Positions 31,901 through 41,566 of a stretch of 64,000 nt of DNA are shown one piece after another. The notes beneath the pieces were generated by a model that was not told the origin of the DNA, ran no database searches, and saw nothing but the letters and a program-made list of their open reading frames with translations. The DNA comes from Musicola paradisiaca NCPPB 2511 (lineage in GTDB: Bacteria > Pseudomonadota > Gammaproteobacteria > Enterobacterales > Enterobacteriaceae), in contig NZ_CM001857.1 of NCBI RefSeq assembly GCF_000400505.1, positions 1,166,532 through 1,230,531 of the forward strand. Direction: 5' to 3'. The translations under genes and the position numbers were made by a program. How positions within the stretch are numbered: the first letter of the stretch is position 1; each line of letters opens with the position of its first letter.

Positions 31901-34060
31901 TCAGAAGTTGACGCTGGCGCGCAGCACCACTTCTCGCGGATCGCCGATGGCGACGCGCAGGTTGTTGCCGCTCGACGGGTAGTAAGTCTTGTCGAACAGG
32001 TTTTTGACGTTGAGCTGCCATTTCACCTTGTAACCGTTGAGCGGCAGACTGTAGGCGACGAAAGCATCGGCTACCGTATAGTCGTCAAGGTAAAAGCTAT
32101 TGGCGGCATCGCCGGGACGACGGCCGACATAGCGTGCGCCCACGCCTGCCCGCAGATTGTCGCCGGCATGCAGGCCGGGCGCGCCGAAGTCGTTGGTCAG
32201 GAATAGCGATGCAGTGTGGCGCGCCACGTTAGCCATTTCGTTGCCCTGATTGTCCGGATCGGATGTGACGCGGGCATCGGTAAAGGCGTAGGAACCTATG
32301 ACGCTCAGGCTGTTGGTCAGTTTGCCGGACATATCCAGTTCAATGCCTTGGGAGCGCACTTTCCCCGCCGTGCGGGTCACGGTTTCGCCGGCGATCAATT
32401 CGCTGACCATCACGTTGCGTTTTTGAATGTCGAACAATGCCAGGTTGGCGGTGACGCGGTTTGGCAGATCTAACTTGGCGCCGACTTCATACGACCGGCC
32501 GACCTCCGGCGCCATGGCGCCGATCTGGCTGGCGATGGAGACATTGGGTTTGAAGGATTCGCTGTAGCTGCTGTACAGCGACAGACTCTGCGTCAGGTTG
32601 TAGACCACGCCGGCACGCGGAATTAAACGGCTGTCGGCGCTGTCGGTATTGGTGATGAAGGGGCGTCCTTTGCCTGCCATGACGTCGAAATGGTCATAGC
32701 GCAGGCCGCCCAGCAGCAGCCAGTGTTCGTTCAAGCGAACGGCATCCTGAACAAACACGCCGGTGCTGTCGACGTTTTCACGCTGGTCGCTGTCCGCCGC
32801 GCTGATAGTGGTGGAAGCCGGCTGCAAGCCGTAAACCGGATTATAGACATCGAAGCTGTAACGCCGGGTGCTGCGCAACATGTCGCCGCGGTAGGTGCGA
32901 TCCGCCTCGTGATCAACGCCCAGCAGCAGCTGGTGGTTGATGCGGCCCCAGTCAATATCGCCGTTCAGCGTCATCTGTACGCTTTGCGACTGGCTGCGCG
33001 CGTCGGCGGTGGCGTCGGCCTGACGGGTCAGAATGCCGGTATTGGCGTTAAAGGCGGTGGCGCGGGCCTGATTGTCGTTGTAGGTATTGCGGCTATAGGT
33101 GTAATTCAGCCCGGTTTTCCAGCGGTCGTTGAGTGAATGATCGAGCTGGAACGTCAGGGTGTCCTGATCGCCGCGGGTGGCGTTGTAGGTTTCGTCAAAA
33201 CGGCGTTCGCGCGGTGTATTGACCGGTTTGCCGGTGCGGCTGTCAATGACGGTGCCGCGGTCAAATGGCGTCAGGTATTCCATGTGTTCCCAGGCGACGC
33301 GCACCGTGGTGTTATCGCCGTACCACATCAATGATGGCGCGACGGTGGTCTGGCGGTTTCGACCGAAGTTGCGCCAGTAGTCGGTTTCGTCGTGGTCGAC
33401 GATCATGCGGTAGGCGAGCCCGGAGGTGCCCAGCGGCCCGGTGACGTCCAACTGCCCGCCGCCGCCGTTGTAGCTGCTGTTCCAGCCTTCGAGGTGCGTC
33501 TTCTGCACCAGTTCCGGTTTTTTGCTGATGATATTGATCATGCCGCCGGGTTCTCCCCAGCCGTAAAGCATCGACGCTGGGCCTTTCAGTACCTCTACCC
33601 GTTCGGTCGTCGGTGTGACGTTGCGTGCCTGAATGGAGCGGATGCCGTCGCGCAGAATGGAGCCGTCCCGGTTATCGCCGAAGCCGCGTTTCATCACGGC
33701 GTCCTGCGTACCGCCCAGTGTATTGGCCTGCGTGATGCCGCTGACGTTGTACAAGGCTTCGTCGAGGCTTCTGGCCGCCTGATCGTCCAGCACTTGTTTC
33801 TGCACCACGTTGACCGCCTGCGGTACATCCAGCAGACGGCTGTTGGTGCGAGTACCGGTAGTGGTGGTGTGGGGCTGATAGCCGGTGTTGTCCTGGCTGC
33901 CGACGGCCGGCGTACTGGCGCTAACGACCAGCGTATCCTCTTGTTTTTTCTCTGCCTTGGCCGTAGCGGCTGCGGTTTGTTCCGTGGTGGTGGCCGCGTG
34001 CGGGCTGAACGGCAGCAGCGCCAGCAGCGGCCAGCCTTTACGCCAGAGGTTATTGTTCAT
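31901..34060 (-). CDS. TonB-dependent siderophore receptor
   Basis: 719 residues from ATG 34060 with GGAG about 10 bases upstream. The signal peptide probably ends near SPHAA. A TonB-box-like stretch EDTLVVSAS lies near residue 41. The plug domain contains DVPQAVNVVQ, the RGFGDN block and VLKGPASMLYGWGEPGG. The barrel ends in aromatic VVLRASVNF. It resembles FhuE/FcuA-type ferric hydroxamate receptors, but the ligand cannot be read from the sequence. It overlaps the preceding binding-protein gene by 11 bases, so both are in one Fur-controlled unit. Confidence 0.92.
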   Translation of the reverse strand: MNNNLWRKGWPLLALLPFSPHAATTTEQTAAATAKAEKKQEDTLVVSASTPAVGSQDNTGYQPHTTTTGTRTNSRLLDVPQAVNVVQKQVLDDQAARSLDEALYNVSGITQANTLGGTQDAVMKRGFGDNRDGSILRDGIRSIQARNVTPTTERVEVLKGPASMLYGWGEPGGMINIISKKPELVQKTHLEGWNSSYNGGGGQLDVTGPLGTSGLAYRMIVDHDETDYWRNFGRNRQTTVAPSLMWYGDNTTVRVAWEHMEYLTPFDRGTVIDSRTGKPVNTPRERRFDETYNATRGDQDTLTFQLDHSLNDRWKTGLNYTYSRNTYNDNQARATAFNANTGILTRQADATADARSQSQSVQMTLNGDIDWGRINHQLLLGVDHEADRTYRGDMLRSTRRYSFDVYNPVYGLQPASTTISAADSDQRENVDSTGVFVQDAVRLNEHWLLLGGLRYDHFDVMAGKGRPFITNTDSADSRLIPRAGVVYNLTQSLSLYSSYSESFKPNVSIASQIGAMAPEVGRSYEVGAKLDLPNRVTANLALFDIQKRNVMVSELIAGETVTRTAGKVRSQGIELDMSGKLTNSLSVIGSYAFTDARVTSDPDNQGNEMANVARHTASLFLTNDFGAPGLHAGDNLRAGVGARYVGRRPGDAANSFYLDDYTVADAFVAYSLPLNGYKVKWQLNVKNLFDKTYYPSSGNNLRVAIGDPREVVLRASVNF

Positions 34061-35162
34061 GTGTGAGTTGACTCCAATAGGTCCCTGAAAAATCAATGGA
34101 TAAAAATTGCTGATAAATCTGTTGCAGCGTCAGTTGCGGATCCAGATCGCGGAATAACTCCGGGTAGAGCGCTTTGGCGAACATCTCCACCATCACTACG
34201 TGATAAGGGCTGAGATAGAAGTTGTGCCACATGCTCCAGGCACGGCCGGTATTGACGGCGGAAAGGTGCGACAGCAGCGGTTCCTGACGAAGCAGCGTGG
34301 AGAAGCTGTCCTGTGCCTGCTGGGGTGAAACATCCGGGCCGAGCATCAGATCCGACAGGCGCTTGCCCTCCGGCCCGGCCATGCCGGTGGCGATGTAGAC
34401 GTCCGGGCGGGCGGCCAGCGCTTGTTCGGGGCTCAGTTCGCCATAAACGCCGCGCACCGAACCCGCAGCAATGTTGTCGCCGCCGGCGAAAGCCAGTAGT
34501 TCGCCCAGATTACCGTTGACCGCGGTGGTGCAGCAGGTGTCCCGACGGCCAAGATGCAGATGCAGCATCACCCTGGTCTTGCGCCCCTGATGTTGGCTGA
34601 GCCGCTGGCGCACGGTATCCATATGTTGCTGGTAGAACTGGATAAAAGCGTCGGCGCGCGTTTGCCGATTGAGCACCTCGCCCAGCAGTTTCAGGCTGGG
34701 GACGGTGTTTTTCAGCAGATCGATGCGCAGGTCGACATAGATAAACGGAATACCTGCTTGGGTCAGCGCCTGCTGAATACCCTGCTCATTGTCGGAGCCT
34801 TTCGCCAATCGCGGCAGGATCACCAGATCCGGTTTCAGCGGCAGCAACGTTTCTGCATTAACGGTGTTCAGATTGCCGTTTCCCAATTGCGGGATGTGGG
34901 CGATGTCGGGATATTTGGCGACGTAACGCCCCCAGCTTTGCGCATCGTAGCGCGCCAGATCGCCAGGCCACCCCACAATGCGTTGCGCCGGATTACCGGG
35001 TTCCAGCAGCGCCAGCGTATACAGCATGCGGCTTTCGCCCAGAATGATGCGCTGCGGGTTATCCGGAATAGCAACCTGACGGCCCTGCATATCCGTGACG
35101 ATTTTGGCGTGGGTCAGCGCACTAAAAAACAACAAGGTAAAAAAGGTAATGATGACGCGCAT
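34050..35162 (-). CDS. Iron-siderophore-type periplasmic binding protein
   Basis: 370 residues with a signal peptide (MRVIITFFTLLFFSALTHA). The mature part begins with the FecB/FepB-type pattern DMQGRQVAIPDNPQRII, and LKPDLVILP and ARPDVYIATG are the helix-bundle binding-protein landmarks (Peripla_BP_2). An adjacent Cys pair occurs in RRDTCCTTA. At 370 residues it is longer than FhuD or FepB. No permease or ATPase gene adjoins it; the only partner is the downstream TonB-dependent receptor. Function as a ferric-siderophore or heme-type binder is inferred from family and from the Fur-like site upstream. Confidence 0.85.
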   Translation of the reverse strand: MRVIITFFTLLFFSALTHAKIVTDMQGRQVAIPDNPQRIILGESRMLYTLALLEPGNPAQRIVGWPGDLARYDAQSWGRYVAKYPDIAHIPQLGNGNLNTVNAETLLPLKPDLVILPRLAKGSDNEQGIQQALTQAGIPFIYVDLRIDLLKNTVPSLKLLGEVLNRQTRADAFIQFYQQHMDTVRQRLSQHQGRKTRVMLHLHLGRRDTCCTTAVNGNLGELLAFAGGDNIAAGSVRGVYGELSPEQALAARPDVYIATGMAGPEGKRLSDLMLGPDVSPQQAQDSFSTLLRQEPLLSHLSAVNTGRAWSMWHNFYLSPYHVVMVEMFAKALYPELFRDLDPQLTLQQIYQQFLSIDFSGTYWSQLTHEQ

Positions 35163-35193
35163 AACGAATTCCCGTAAAAATCACGCAGGGAAA

Positions 35194-35212
35194 AATAATA
35201 ATAATTATTTCT
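35194..35212 (-). promoter_or_regulatory. Fur box upstream of the siderophore uptake pair
   Basis: aataataataattatttct matches the 19-bp Fur consensus (three NATAAT hexamers) at about 13 of 19 positions. It lies 32-50 bases before the start codon, in reach of the promoter. The AT-rich surroundings limit certainty. Confidence 0.6.
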
Positions 35213-35303
35213 ATTTGCAATATTTGTGTGGCGTTATTACGAAGGGTGAAAAATAAAAATGTTTTTTTTCAATTTGATAAATGGATTTTTGTAAATAATT
35301 AAA

Positions 35304-35321
35304 GCCAGTCAATCTACTGGC
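35304..35321 (-). terminator. Possible end of the mgl transcript
   Basis: gccagt (35304-35309) and actggc (35316-35321) make a 6-bp stem. On the reverse strand it is followed by TTTAATTATTT. It lies 245 bases beyond the mglC stop, so it would close a long 3' UTR. A second, wider stem (35529-35558, cccggctt/aagccggg) lies nearer to the stop without a T-run. Confidence 0.4.
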
Positions 35322-35565
35322 AGCGGGGATAGGGGAACGTCAAACGGCGGTCATGCTGTAACCGGCATTGTTATTTCTGGCTGTTGGACGTGTTCCCGCC
35401 GCTACGCGCCTGGTGGTTTTCTGTGGGGGGAGTCATCCGGGCAGTGGATGCTGACAAGGCGAGAGGCAAGCGCTGGAGTTTGGTGCGCGGGCGGCCAGAG
35501 ATGTTATCCCTGCAGCCGCCCTGTGAGCCCCGGCTTTTGCGAATACACGTAAGCCGGGTAGGGAG

Positions 35566-36576
35566 TTATTTCTTGCGGGCGTACTTCAGGGAGTCCAGGG
35601 CAACGGCGAAAATGATGATGCCGCCTTTGATAATGTACTGCCAGTAAGGGCTAACGCCGATGTAAGTCAGGCCGTAGTTGATCAGGGTGAAGATGATAAC
35701 CCCGGTCACGACACCGGCAACCGTACCCACGCCACCGGCAAAAGACACGCCGCCGACCACACACGCGGCGATGGCGTCAAGTTCGTACATAAAGCCCAGG
35801 TTGTTGGTGGCGCTACCGATACGGCCGGCTTCCAGCATACCGCCGAAGGCATAGAACACGCCGGACAGCATGTACACCCAAATCAGGTTCAACGACACGT
35901 TCACACCAGACACTTTGGCGGCTTCCGGATTACCGCCGATAGCGAAGATGTTTTTACCAAAGCGGGTTTTATTCCACAAAATCCACACGAACAGCGACGC
36001 AATCGCTGCATAGAACGTGATGTAGGACAGTTTGAAATCGCCGAAGTGCACAAAGCCCTGTGCAAAAGTGGAGAAACGGTCGTCAAAGCCGGCGATCGGG
36101 GAAGCCCCCACGATGTCGTAGTACAGTGAGTTGATACCGTAAACGATGATCATCGTACCCAATGTGGTGATGAACGGCGTCACTTTCAGGTAGGCGATGA
36201 TAAGACCGTTGACCAGACCAATTACTGCACCGATAGCACAGACGATCAGAATAACCAGCGGGATCGGCATGGTTTCCAGGTGTGGGAACACTTTGTTGGT
36301 GTTGTCCATCGCCTGTAACAGCGTGGCGGCAACCACGGCGGCGAGGCCGACCTGGCGACCTGCTGACAGGTCGGTACCCTGCGTGACGATAAGCCCGGCT
36401 ACGCCAAGCGCGATGATCACGCGCACCGAAGACTGGGTAAGAATGTTACTCAGGTTGGTAAGGCTGAGGAAGGTGGGGTCCTGGATAATAATAATCACCA
36501 GCAGTACCAGCAGTACGGCGTAAATGCCACTGTCTTTCAGCCAGGTGAGCGCACTTTTTTTAGTTGTAGCTTTCAT
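35566..36576 (-). CDS. mglC: Galactose/methyl-galactoside ABC permease
   Basis: 336 residues, the E. coli length, with about 8-10 membrane segments starting at about 16. The RbsC-type EAA-like loop (GGNPEAAKVSGVNV) and GGVSFAGGVGTVAGVVTG are typical. It is the inner-membrane pore of the MglBAC importer for galactose and beta-methyl-galactoside. Last gene of the mgl operon, 19 bases after mglA. Confidence 0.97.
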   Translation of the reverse strand: MKATTKKSALTWLKDSGIYAVLLVLLVIIIIQDPTFLSLTNLSNILTQSSVRVIIALGVAGLIVTQGTDLSAGRQVGLAAVVAATLLQAMDNTNKVFPHLETMPIPLVILIVCAIGAVIGLVNGLIIAYLKVTPFITTLGTMIIVYGINSLYYDIVGASPIAGFDDRFSTFAQGFVHFGDFKLSYITFYAAIASLFVWILWNKTRFGKNIFAIGGNPEAAKVSGVNVSLNLIWVYMLSGVFYAFGGMLEAGRIGSATNNLGFMYELDAIAACVVGGVSFAGGVGTVAGVVTGVIIFTLINYGLTYIGVSPYWQYIIKGGIIIFAVALDSLKYARKK

Positions 36577-36595
36577 GGTAACAGCCCTTGCATCA

Positions 36596-38116
36596 TTAAA
36601 GGTGTAACGACGCTAAACGGAGAATTTCGTTCTGCGTGGTGTTCTTGGTTTCGACAATGCCTGACACCAGGCCGTTGCTCATCACCAGAATTCGATCGGT
36701 AATGCCAAGCAGTTCCGGCATTTCGGACGAGATGATGATGATGCCTTTGCCTTTACGAGCCAGTTCGGCAATCAGCTGATAAATCTCGAATTTCGCGCCC
36801 ACGTCAATACCGCGGGTCGGTTCGTCGAGCATCAGGATCTCCGGCTGGGTCAGCAGCCAACGCCCGATGATGACTTTTTGTTGGTTGCCGCCGGAGAGTG
36901 AACCGATAGGGGTATGGTGCCCTGGGGTTTTTACCCGCATGGAATCGATAACCCACTGCACGTCGCTTTTCATGCGGGAGTTATCCAACAGCCCAATGCT
37001 GTTTTTATATTTGTTGATGTTGGAAATCAGCGAATTAAAGCCGACATCCAGATAGGCATAAATCCCGGTGGAACGCCGTTCTTCCGTCACCAATGCAAAA
37101 CCGTTGTTGATGGCTTCATTGGCGGAATGGTTGTTGACTTGCTTGCCGCGCAACGTGATGGTGCCGCTGAGTTTTTCGCGGATACCGAACAGGGTTTCGA
37201 CGATATCGGTACGTTTGGCGCCGACCAGACCTGCAATCCCCAGAATCTCGCCCTGGCGCAGGTCAAACGACACATCGCGGATAGACGGTTGACGCATTGA
37301 GGTCAAACCGCGTACTTCCAGCATCACGTCACCGGGGGTGTTGGTTTTCTCCGGGAAACGCTGGGTCAGCGAGCGGCCCACCATCATGGCGATGATCTGA
37401 TCCATATTCAGGCCTTCGAGCGGCTGCGTCGCGACCCACTGACCATCACGCAGGACGGTGATTTCATCGCACAACTGGAAGATCTCTTCCATTTTGTGGG
37501 AGATATAAACAATGCCGCAGCCCCGGTCTTTCAGCTTACGGATGATAGTGAACAGATGGTTCACCTCTTTTTCCGTCAGTGACGAGGTGGGCTCGTCCAT
37601 GATGACGATTTTGGCATTGTAGGAAAATGCTTTGGCGATCTCGATCATCTGCATCTGCGACACGGACAGTGTGGCCACTTTGTCGCGCGGATCGATATCG
37701 ATATCCAGTTCATCGAAAATGGCTTTGGTGTCGCGATACATTTTTTCCTGATCGACGAACAACCCTTTTTTGGGATAACGGCCGAGCCACATGTTATCCA
37801 TGACTGAGCGTTGCAAAACCAGGTTCAATTCCTGATGCACCATGGATACGCCGTTCTCCAGCGCTTCTTTCGCGCTTTTGAAATCGATCTCCTGCCCTTG
37901 GAATTGAATGCTACCGGTATCTTTCTGATAAATGCCGAACAGACATTTCAGTAGCGTCGATTTTCCTGCGCCGTTTTCTCCCATCAGGGCATGGATAGAG
38001 TGGGGGCGCACCTTCAGGTTGACATTATCCAATGCCTTTACACCGGGAAACGACTTACTGATATTGGTCATCTCCAGCAGGAATTCGCGCTGAGTGGTTA
38101 GAGTATCACTGGTCAT
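36596..38116 (-). CDS. mglA: Galactose/methyl-galactoside ABC ATPase
   Basis: 506 residues with two tandem ABC domains. The first has Walker [10 protein letters not shown] and Walker [11 protein letters not shown]. The second has a degenerate P-loop (GLVGAKRTD) but a signature LSGGNQQKV and [13 protein letters not shown], as in E. coli MglA and other sugar ATPases. It powers MglC. It lies between mglB and mglC. Confidence 0.97.
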   Translation of the reverse strand: MTSDTLTTQREFLLEMTNISKSFPGVKALDNVNLKVRPHSIHALMGENGAGKSTLLKCLFGIYQKDTGSIQFQGQEIDFKSAKEALENGVSMVHQELNLVLQRSVMDNMWLGRYPKKGLFVDQEKMYRDTKAIFDELDIDIDPRDKVATLSVSQMQMIEIAKAFSYNAKIVIMDEPTSSLTEKEVNHLFTIIRKLKDRGCGIVYISHKMEEIFQLCDEITVLRDGQWVATQPLEGLNMDQIIAMMVGRSLTQRFPEKTNTPGDVMLEVRGLTSMRQPSIRDVSFDLRQGEILGIAGLVGAKRTDIVETLFGIREKLSGTITLRGKQVNNHSANEAINNGFALVTEERRSTGIYAYLDVGFNSLISNINKYKNSIGLLDNSRMKSDVQWVIDSMRVKTPGHHTPIGSLSGGNQQKVIIGRWLLTQPEILMLDEPTRGIDVGAKFEIYQLIAELARKGKGIIIISSEMPELLGITDRILVMSNGLVSGIVETKNTTQNEILRLASLHL

Positions 38117-38237
38117 ATTTTACCTGGTCGAAATAATTACCTGGCTAAAACGTTGCCAGACTGAACATGACTGTCTGGCTGAAAAAACCGGTCGTTCAAA
38201 CAGTGACGGGCGCAGCGGTTGCTGCGCCCTGACAAGA

Positions 38238-39233
38238 TTACTTCGTGAATTGCGCCAGGTTGTCTTTATCAACCGGCACGTAAGGTACACGCACTACTTT
38301 ATTTTCAATTTTGAAGTTGGTGCCTTCAGCGGCCGGTTTGCCCAACGCCAGGTTTTTCGCCAGATCGATAGTGGCTTTGGCCTGGTTGTCGGCGTCATTC
38401 AGCACGGTACCTGCCAGTGCACCGGATTTGATCAGCGACAGGGCTTCCGGCAGCGCGTCAACGCCGAATACCGGAATGCTGCTCTTGTTATGCGCTTTCA
38501 GCGCTTCGACAGCACCCATTGCCATGGCGTCGTTGTTGGCAATCAGCACTTCAATCTTGTCGGCGTTAGGACCAGACATCCAGGCGTCAACCTTGTCTTT
38601 CGCCATCGCGGTATCCCACATGGCGGTATCCATCTGCAATTGCTGAACCTTAATGCCGTCTTTGGTCAGGGTATCCACCACGTATTTGGTACGGGCTTCG
38701 GCATCCGGATGGCCCGGTTCGCCTTTGAGCAGGGCGTACTGGATAACGCCGTCTTTGTTCAGATCCCAGGATGGGTTGGCTTTCCAGTGTTTGGTGATCA
38801 ACTGACCCTGAATGATGCCGGATTCTTTGGAATCAGTACCGACATAGTAGGCTTTATCATAGCTGGCCAGCACTTTTGCGTTCGGTTCTTTGTTGAAGAA
38901 CACCACCGGTACATCGGCCGCTTTCGCTTTCTGTACCACAATGGCCGCGGCAGCCGGGTCAACCAGGTTGATAGCCAGTGCTTTCACGCCTTTGGCCAGC
39001 AGGACATCGACCTGATCGTTTTGTTTGGACTGGTCGTTCTGCGAGTCATTCATCAGCAGTTCGACGCCACCCAGGGCTTTGGCTTCTTTTTCAATATCTT
39101 TACGTACCATCGACATGAAATTATCGTCGTATTTGTAGATGGTGACGCCGATACGGGTATCCGCAGCATGGGCCATTGAACCGAACATCATGCTGGCGAC
39201 CAGCGTTGCGAGAGTTAACACCTTCTTATTCAT
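38238..39233 (-). CDS. mglB: Periplasmic galactose/glucose-binding protein
   Basis: 331 residues with signal peptide ending at SMAHA. The sugar-binding type 1 fold begins with [16 protein letters not shown]. The calcium-binding loop DLNKDGVIQ and ligand-binding stretches NNDAMAMGA and [10 protein letters not shown] are conserved. It feeds galactose/glucose to MglAC and serves as chemoreceptor for Trg in E. coli. It is the first gene of mglBAC, behind a long leader with CRP control. Confidence 0.98.
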   Translation of the reverse strand: MNKKVLTLATLVASMMFGSMAHAADTRIGVTIYKYDDNFMSMVRKDIEKEAKALGGVELLMNDSQNDQSKQNDQVDVLLAKGVKALAINLVDPAAAAIVVQKAKAADVPVVFFNKEPNAKVLASYDKAYYVGTDSKESGIIQGQLITKHWKANPSWDLNKDGVIQYALLKGEPGHPDAEARTKYVVDTLTKDGIKVQQLQMDTAMWDTAMAKDKVDAWMSGPNADKIEVLIANNDAMAMGAVEALKAHNKSSIPVFGVDALPEALSLIKSGALAGTVLNDADNQAKATIDLAKNLALGKPAAEGTNFKIENKVVRVPYVPVDKDNLAQFTK

Positions 39234-39491
39234 GATATCTCCGGGTTTATGCAGGGTAGTTTTTTGTCGCGCCGTTCCGTCAGCACCGGAATGGGTTGAC
39301 TATCGGTTAAGTAAGCATCGGCCTGAACGAACGAGATGAAAACGTTGCGCTTAAGCCGACCGGTTTTCAGGCATTGCCTAAGATAAAACCTGATTCCCTG
39401 TTCAGTAACGCTTCCCTGACGGTGAGTGTGAACGTTTTCGCAGAACTGTCCGGTACCGCATTCCCCGAAATCTGCTCCGCAGGATGTGCCC

Positions 39492-39552
39492 ATCATAGGG
39501 ATTGCAATGTTAATTAACTGTGAATTTACTCACAGATTGAAAGCGGTTACAT
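39492..39552 (-). promoter_or_regulatory. mgl promoter with CRP site and Gal operator
   Basis: On the reverse strand a -10 TATGAT (39497-39492) places the start near 39485. A perfect CRP core TGTGA-N6-TCACA at 39519-39534 is centred at 39526.5, i.e. -41.5, the class II position. A GalR/GalS operator (ttgaaagcggttacat, 39537-39552) adjoins it upstream and overlaps the galS stop codon. The leader to the mglB ATG is about 250 nt with no gene. Confidence 0.8.
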
Positions 39553-40587
39553 CATGGATGTTGCTGAATCAGTGACTGGCCCCACATTTTGGCAGGCCGC
39601 TACCGAGTGGCGTCGAACCAAGGTCGGCATAAAGCAATGGCGGGCTAATGGATCGAGTTGCCCGGCAGCACCTTTTAGCGCCAGTTCTGTCGCGATTTTC
39701 GCCATGGAGACAATCGGGTAGCGGATGGTGGTCAGCCGCGGATCGGTATAGCGTGAAATGGGAATGTCATCGAACCCAATTACGGAGAACTGCGTCGGTA
39801 CTTCAATTCCGTTATCTTTCAACGCCGTCAGCGCACCTGCCGCCATACTGTCGTTGTAGGCAAATACGGCGCTGAGTTGCTGGTTGCGGCCCAGCAATTC
39901 CACCATCGCCGCCTCTCCGCCTTGCAGGTCGGGCTCTCCGTTGGCAATCCACTCATCCGCCGGGGTCATGCCTTGTTCCATCATGGCCTGTTTCCAGCCG
40001 GTCTGTCGCAGTATGACGTCTTCGATCGGATGGCTGGAGCGAAGATAGCCGATGCGTCTATGCCCTTGTTGCAGCAACATGCGGGTCGCCATCATGGCGC
40101 CGCTGATGTTGTCCAGACAGACGCAGCGATGGTCATAGCCTGCCAGGTTACGGTTGATCAACACCATGCCCGGCACTTGATCCATAAACATGCTCAGCTC
40201 ATCGTCCGATAGCGCCTTGGCATGGACGATCAGCGCGTTACAGCGCTGGCGGATCAACACTTCGATTGCGTGTCGTTCCTTCTCTTCCTGATGGTAGGAG
40301 TTATTGATAAGTACGTGTTTTTGTAACCGCTGAGCAATGGTATCAACCGCTTTCACCATGGCGCCGAAAAACGGGTCGGACACGTCCATCACCACCACGC
40401 CGATCGTGTCGCTGATCTGCGTCGCCAGTGCCTGTGCATTGGCGTTTGGCCGGTAGCCTAACCGCTCCACGGTTTGAAGAACCAGATCGCGCGTTTGCGG
40501 TGTCACTGAGTTGCTGTTGTTAAGCACGCGGGACACGGTGGCGATGGATACGCCTGCCTGACGCGCGACATCACGAATGGTTATCAT
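39547..40587 (-). CDS. galS: LacI-family repressor GalS (galactose isorepressor)
   Basis: 346 residues from ATG 40587; a TTG codon just before is in frame but less likely. The N-terminal helix-turn-helix [20 protein letters not shown] and hinge are LacI/GalR type; the effector domain carries YNDSMAAGA and [12 protein letters not shown]. It represses mglBAC and itself when galactose is absent. Its position upstream of mglB and the operators at both promoters favour GalS over GalR. Confidence 0.93.
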   Translation of the reverse strand: MITIRDVARQAGVSIATVSRVLNNSNSVTPQTRDLVLQTVERLGYRPNANAQALATQISDTIGVVVMDVSDPFFGAMVKAVDTIAQRLQKHVLINNSYHQEEKERHAIEVLIRQRCNALIVHAKALSDDELSMFMDQVPGMVLINRNLAGYDHRCVCLDNISGAMMATRMLLQQGHRRIGYLRSSHPIEDVILRQTGWKQAMMEQGMTPADEWIANGEPDLQGGEAAMVELLGRNQQLSAVFAYNDSMAAGALTALKDNGIEVPTQFSVIGFDDIPISRYTDPRLTTIRYPIVSMAKIATELALKGAAGQLDPLARHCFMPTLVRRHSVAACQNVGPVTDSATSMM

Positions 40588-40695
40588 CAATACTCACCAC
40601 AGAGGTAAAGGTTGTCCTGACCGCACCCCGAAGAGGGGGGGGTGACGCCATTCTGTCAGGGGGCAGGGCATTGCTGCGTGAGTCTCGTCACAGCA

Positions 40696-40743
40696 TTGAA
40701 AGCGCTTACATACAATTTTATAACCTTTGTGATGAAGGTCATT
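40696..40743 (-). promoter_or_regulatory. galS operator and CRP-like site
   Basis: ttgaaagcgcttacat (40696-40711) is a strong, nearly symmetric Gal operator. A CRP-like site, TGTGA-N6-TCATT, lies at 40728-40743. Together they suggest autoregulation by GalS plus cAMP-CRP activation. The core promoter is not clear. Confidence 0.65.
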
Positions 40744-40850
40744 ATCCAGATGGCGACGGCATGCAGCGTGGGCATCACAACGAAAAACGATGGCGAAGCG
40801 AGATGACAGGCTGCGAGTGCAATGGCTGTCCGGTTGAGTTTCGGAGATGG

Positions 40851-40889
40851 GCGGGAAAATCAGGAGATGGCGGTTCTGAGTTTTCCCGC
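40851..40889. terminator. Inverted repeat downstream of purN
   Basis: gcgggaaaatcag (40851-40863) pairs with ctgagttttcccgc (40876-40889) with one bulged base and a 12-base loop. It lies 39 bases beyond the purN stop on the reverse strand and probably marks the purMN transcript end. There is no T-run directly after the stem. Confidence 0.5.
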
Positions 40890-40927
40890 TAGCGGTTGGC
40901 TAAGACGGTAGCGGTGAACGTTGGCGG

Positions 40928-41566
40928 TTATTCGGCGGCATAGCCGGCGGCGGGAAGCGCAACGCCGTCCAGCCAGGCGCGGTTATCACGTAAAGCCAGC
41001 CGGTTATTCAGGTACCAGCTCACCACCAACGGGTAAATGCTGTGTTCCTGCGCTTGCACTCGTTCCTGTACATCCTGCTCGCTGTCTTCCGGGAAAATCG
41101 GCACCCTGGCTTGCAGGATGACTGGGCCGCCATCCAGCTCTTCGGTAACGAAATGGACGGAAGTGCCGTGCTCGCTATCGCCATTTTCCAGCGCTTTGCG
41201 GTGAGTATGCAGGCCCGGATATTTCGGCAACAGGGATGGATGGATGTTGAGCATTTTGCCAGAAAACCGGCGGACAAACGCCTCACTGAGGATACGCATG
41301 TAACCTGCCAGCACCACCACATCAGGTTGATGGCGAGCGATTTCTTCCGCCAGCGCAGCGTCAAAATCGGCACGGCTGGCGAAGTTGGACGGCAGCAATG
41401 CTTGGGCCGGAATACCTGCTTCTTGCGCCCGAACCAAGCCGTAAGCATCAGGGTTGTTGCTTAATACCGCCGCAATACGCCCTTTGAGCCTGCCATCCTG
41501 ACAGGCGTCGAGCAACGCCTGCAGATTGCTTCCCTGGCCTGATATTAAAACTACGATATTTTTCAT
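40928..41566 (-). CDS. purN: Phosphoribosylglycinamide formyltransferase 1
   Basis: 212 residues. It opens with IVVLISGQGSNLQALLDA (phosphate loop); the catalytic Asn/His are in NIHPSLLPKYPGLHTHRKAL and the Asp in the later LDGGPVI region, with SEHGTSVHFV. It transfers the formyl group from 10-formyl-THF to GAR in purine synthesis. The start codon shares a base with the purM stop (TAATG), so translation is coupled. Confidence 0.97.
   Translation of the reverse strand: MKNIVVLISGQGSNLQALLDACQDGRLKGRIAAVLSNNPDAYGLVRAQEAGIPAQALLPSNFASRADFDAALAEEIARHQPDVVVLAGYMRILSEAFVRRFSGKMLNIHPSLLPKYPGLHTHRKALENGDSEHGTSVHFVTEELDGGPVILQARVPIFPEDSEQDVQERVQAQEHSIYPLVVSWYLNNRLALRDNRAWLDGVALPAAGYAAE

Noticed and set aside
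38094-39179. 361-codon frame opposite mglB
   Set aside because: Mirrors mglB codons and starts near the end of mglA; no ribosome site or domain.
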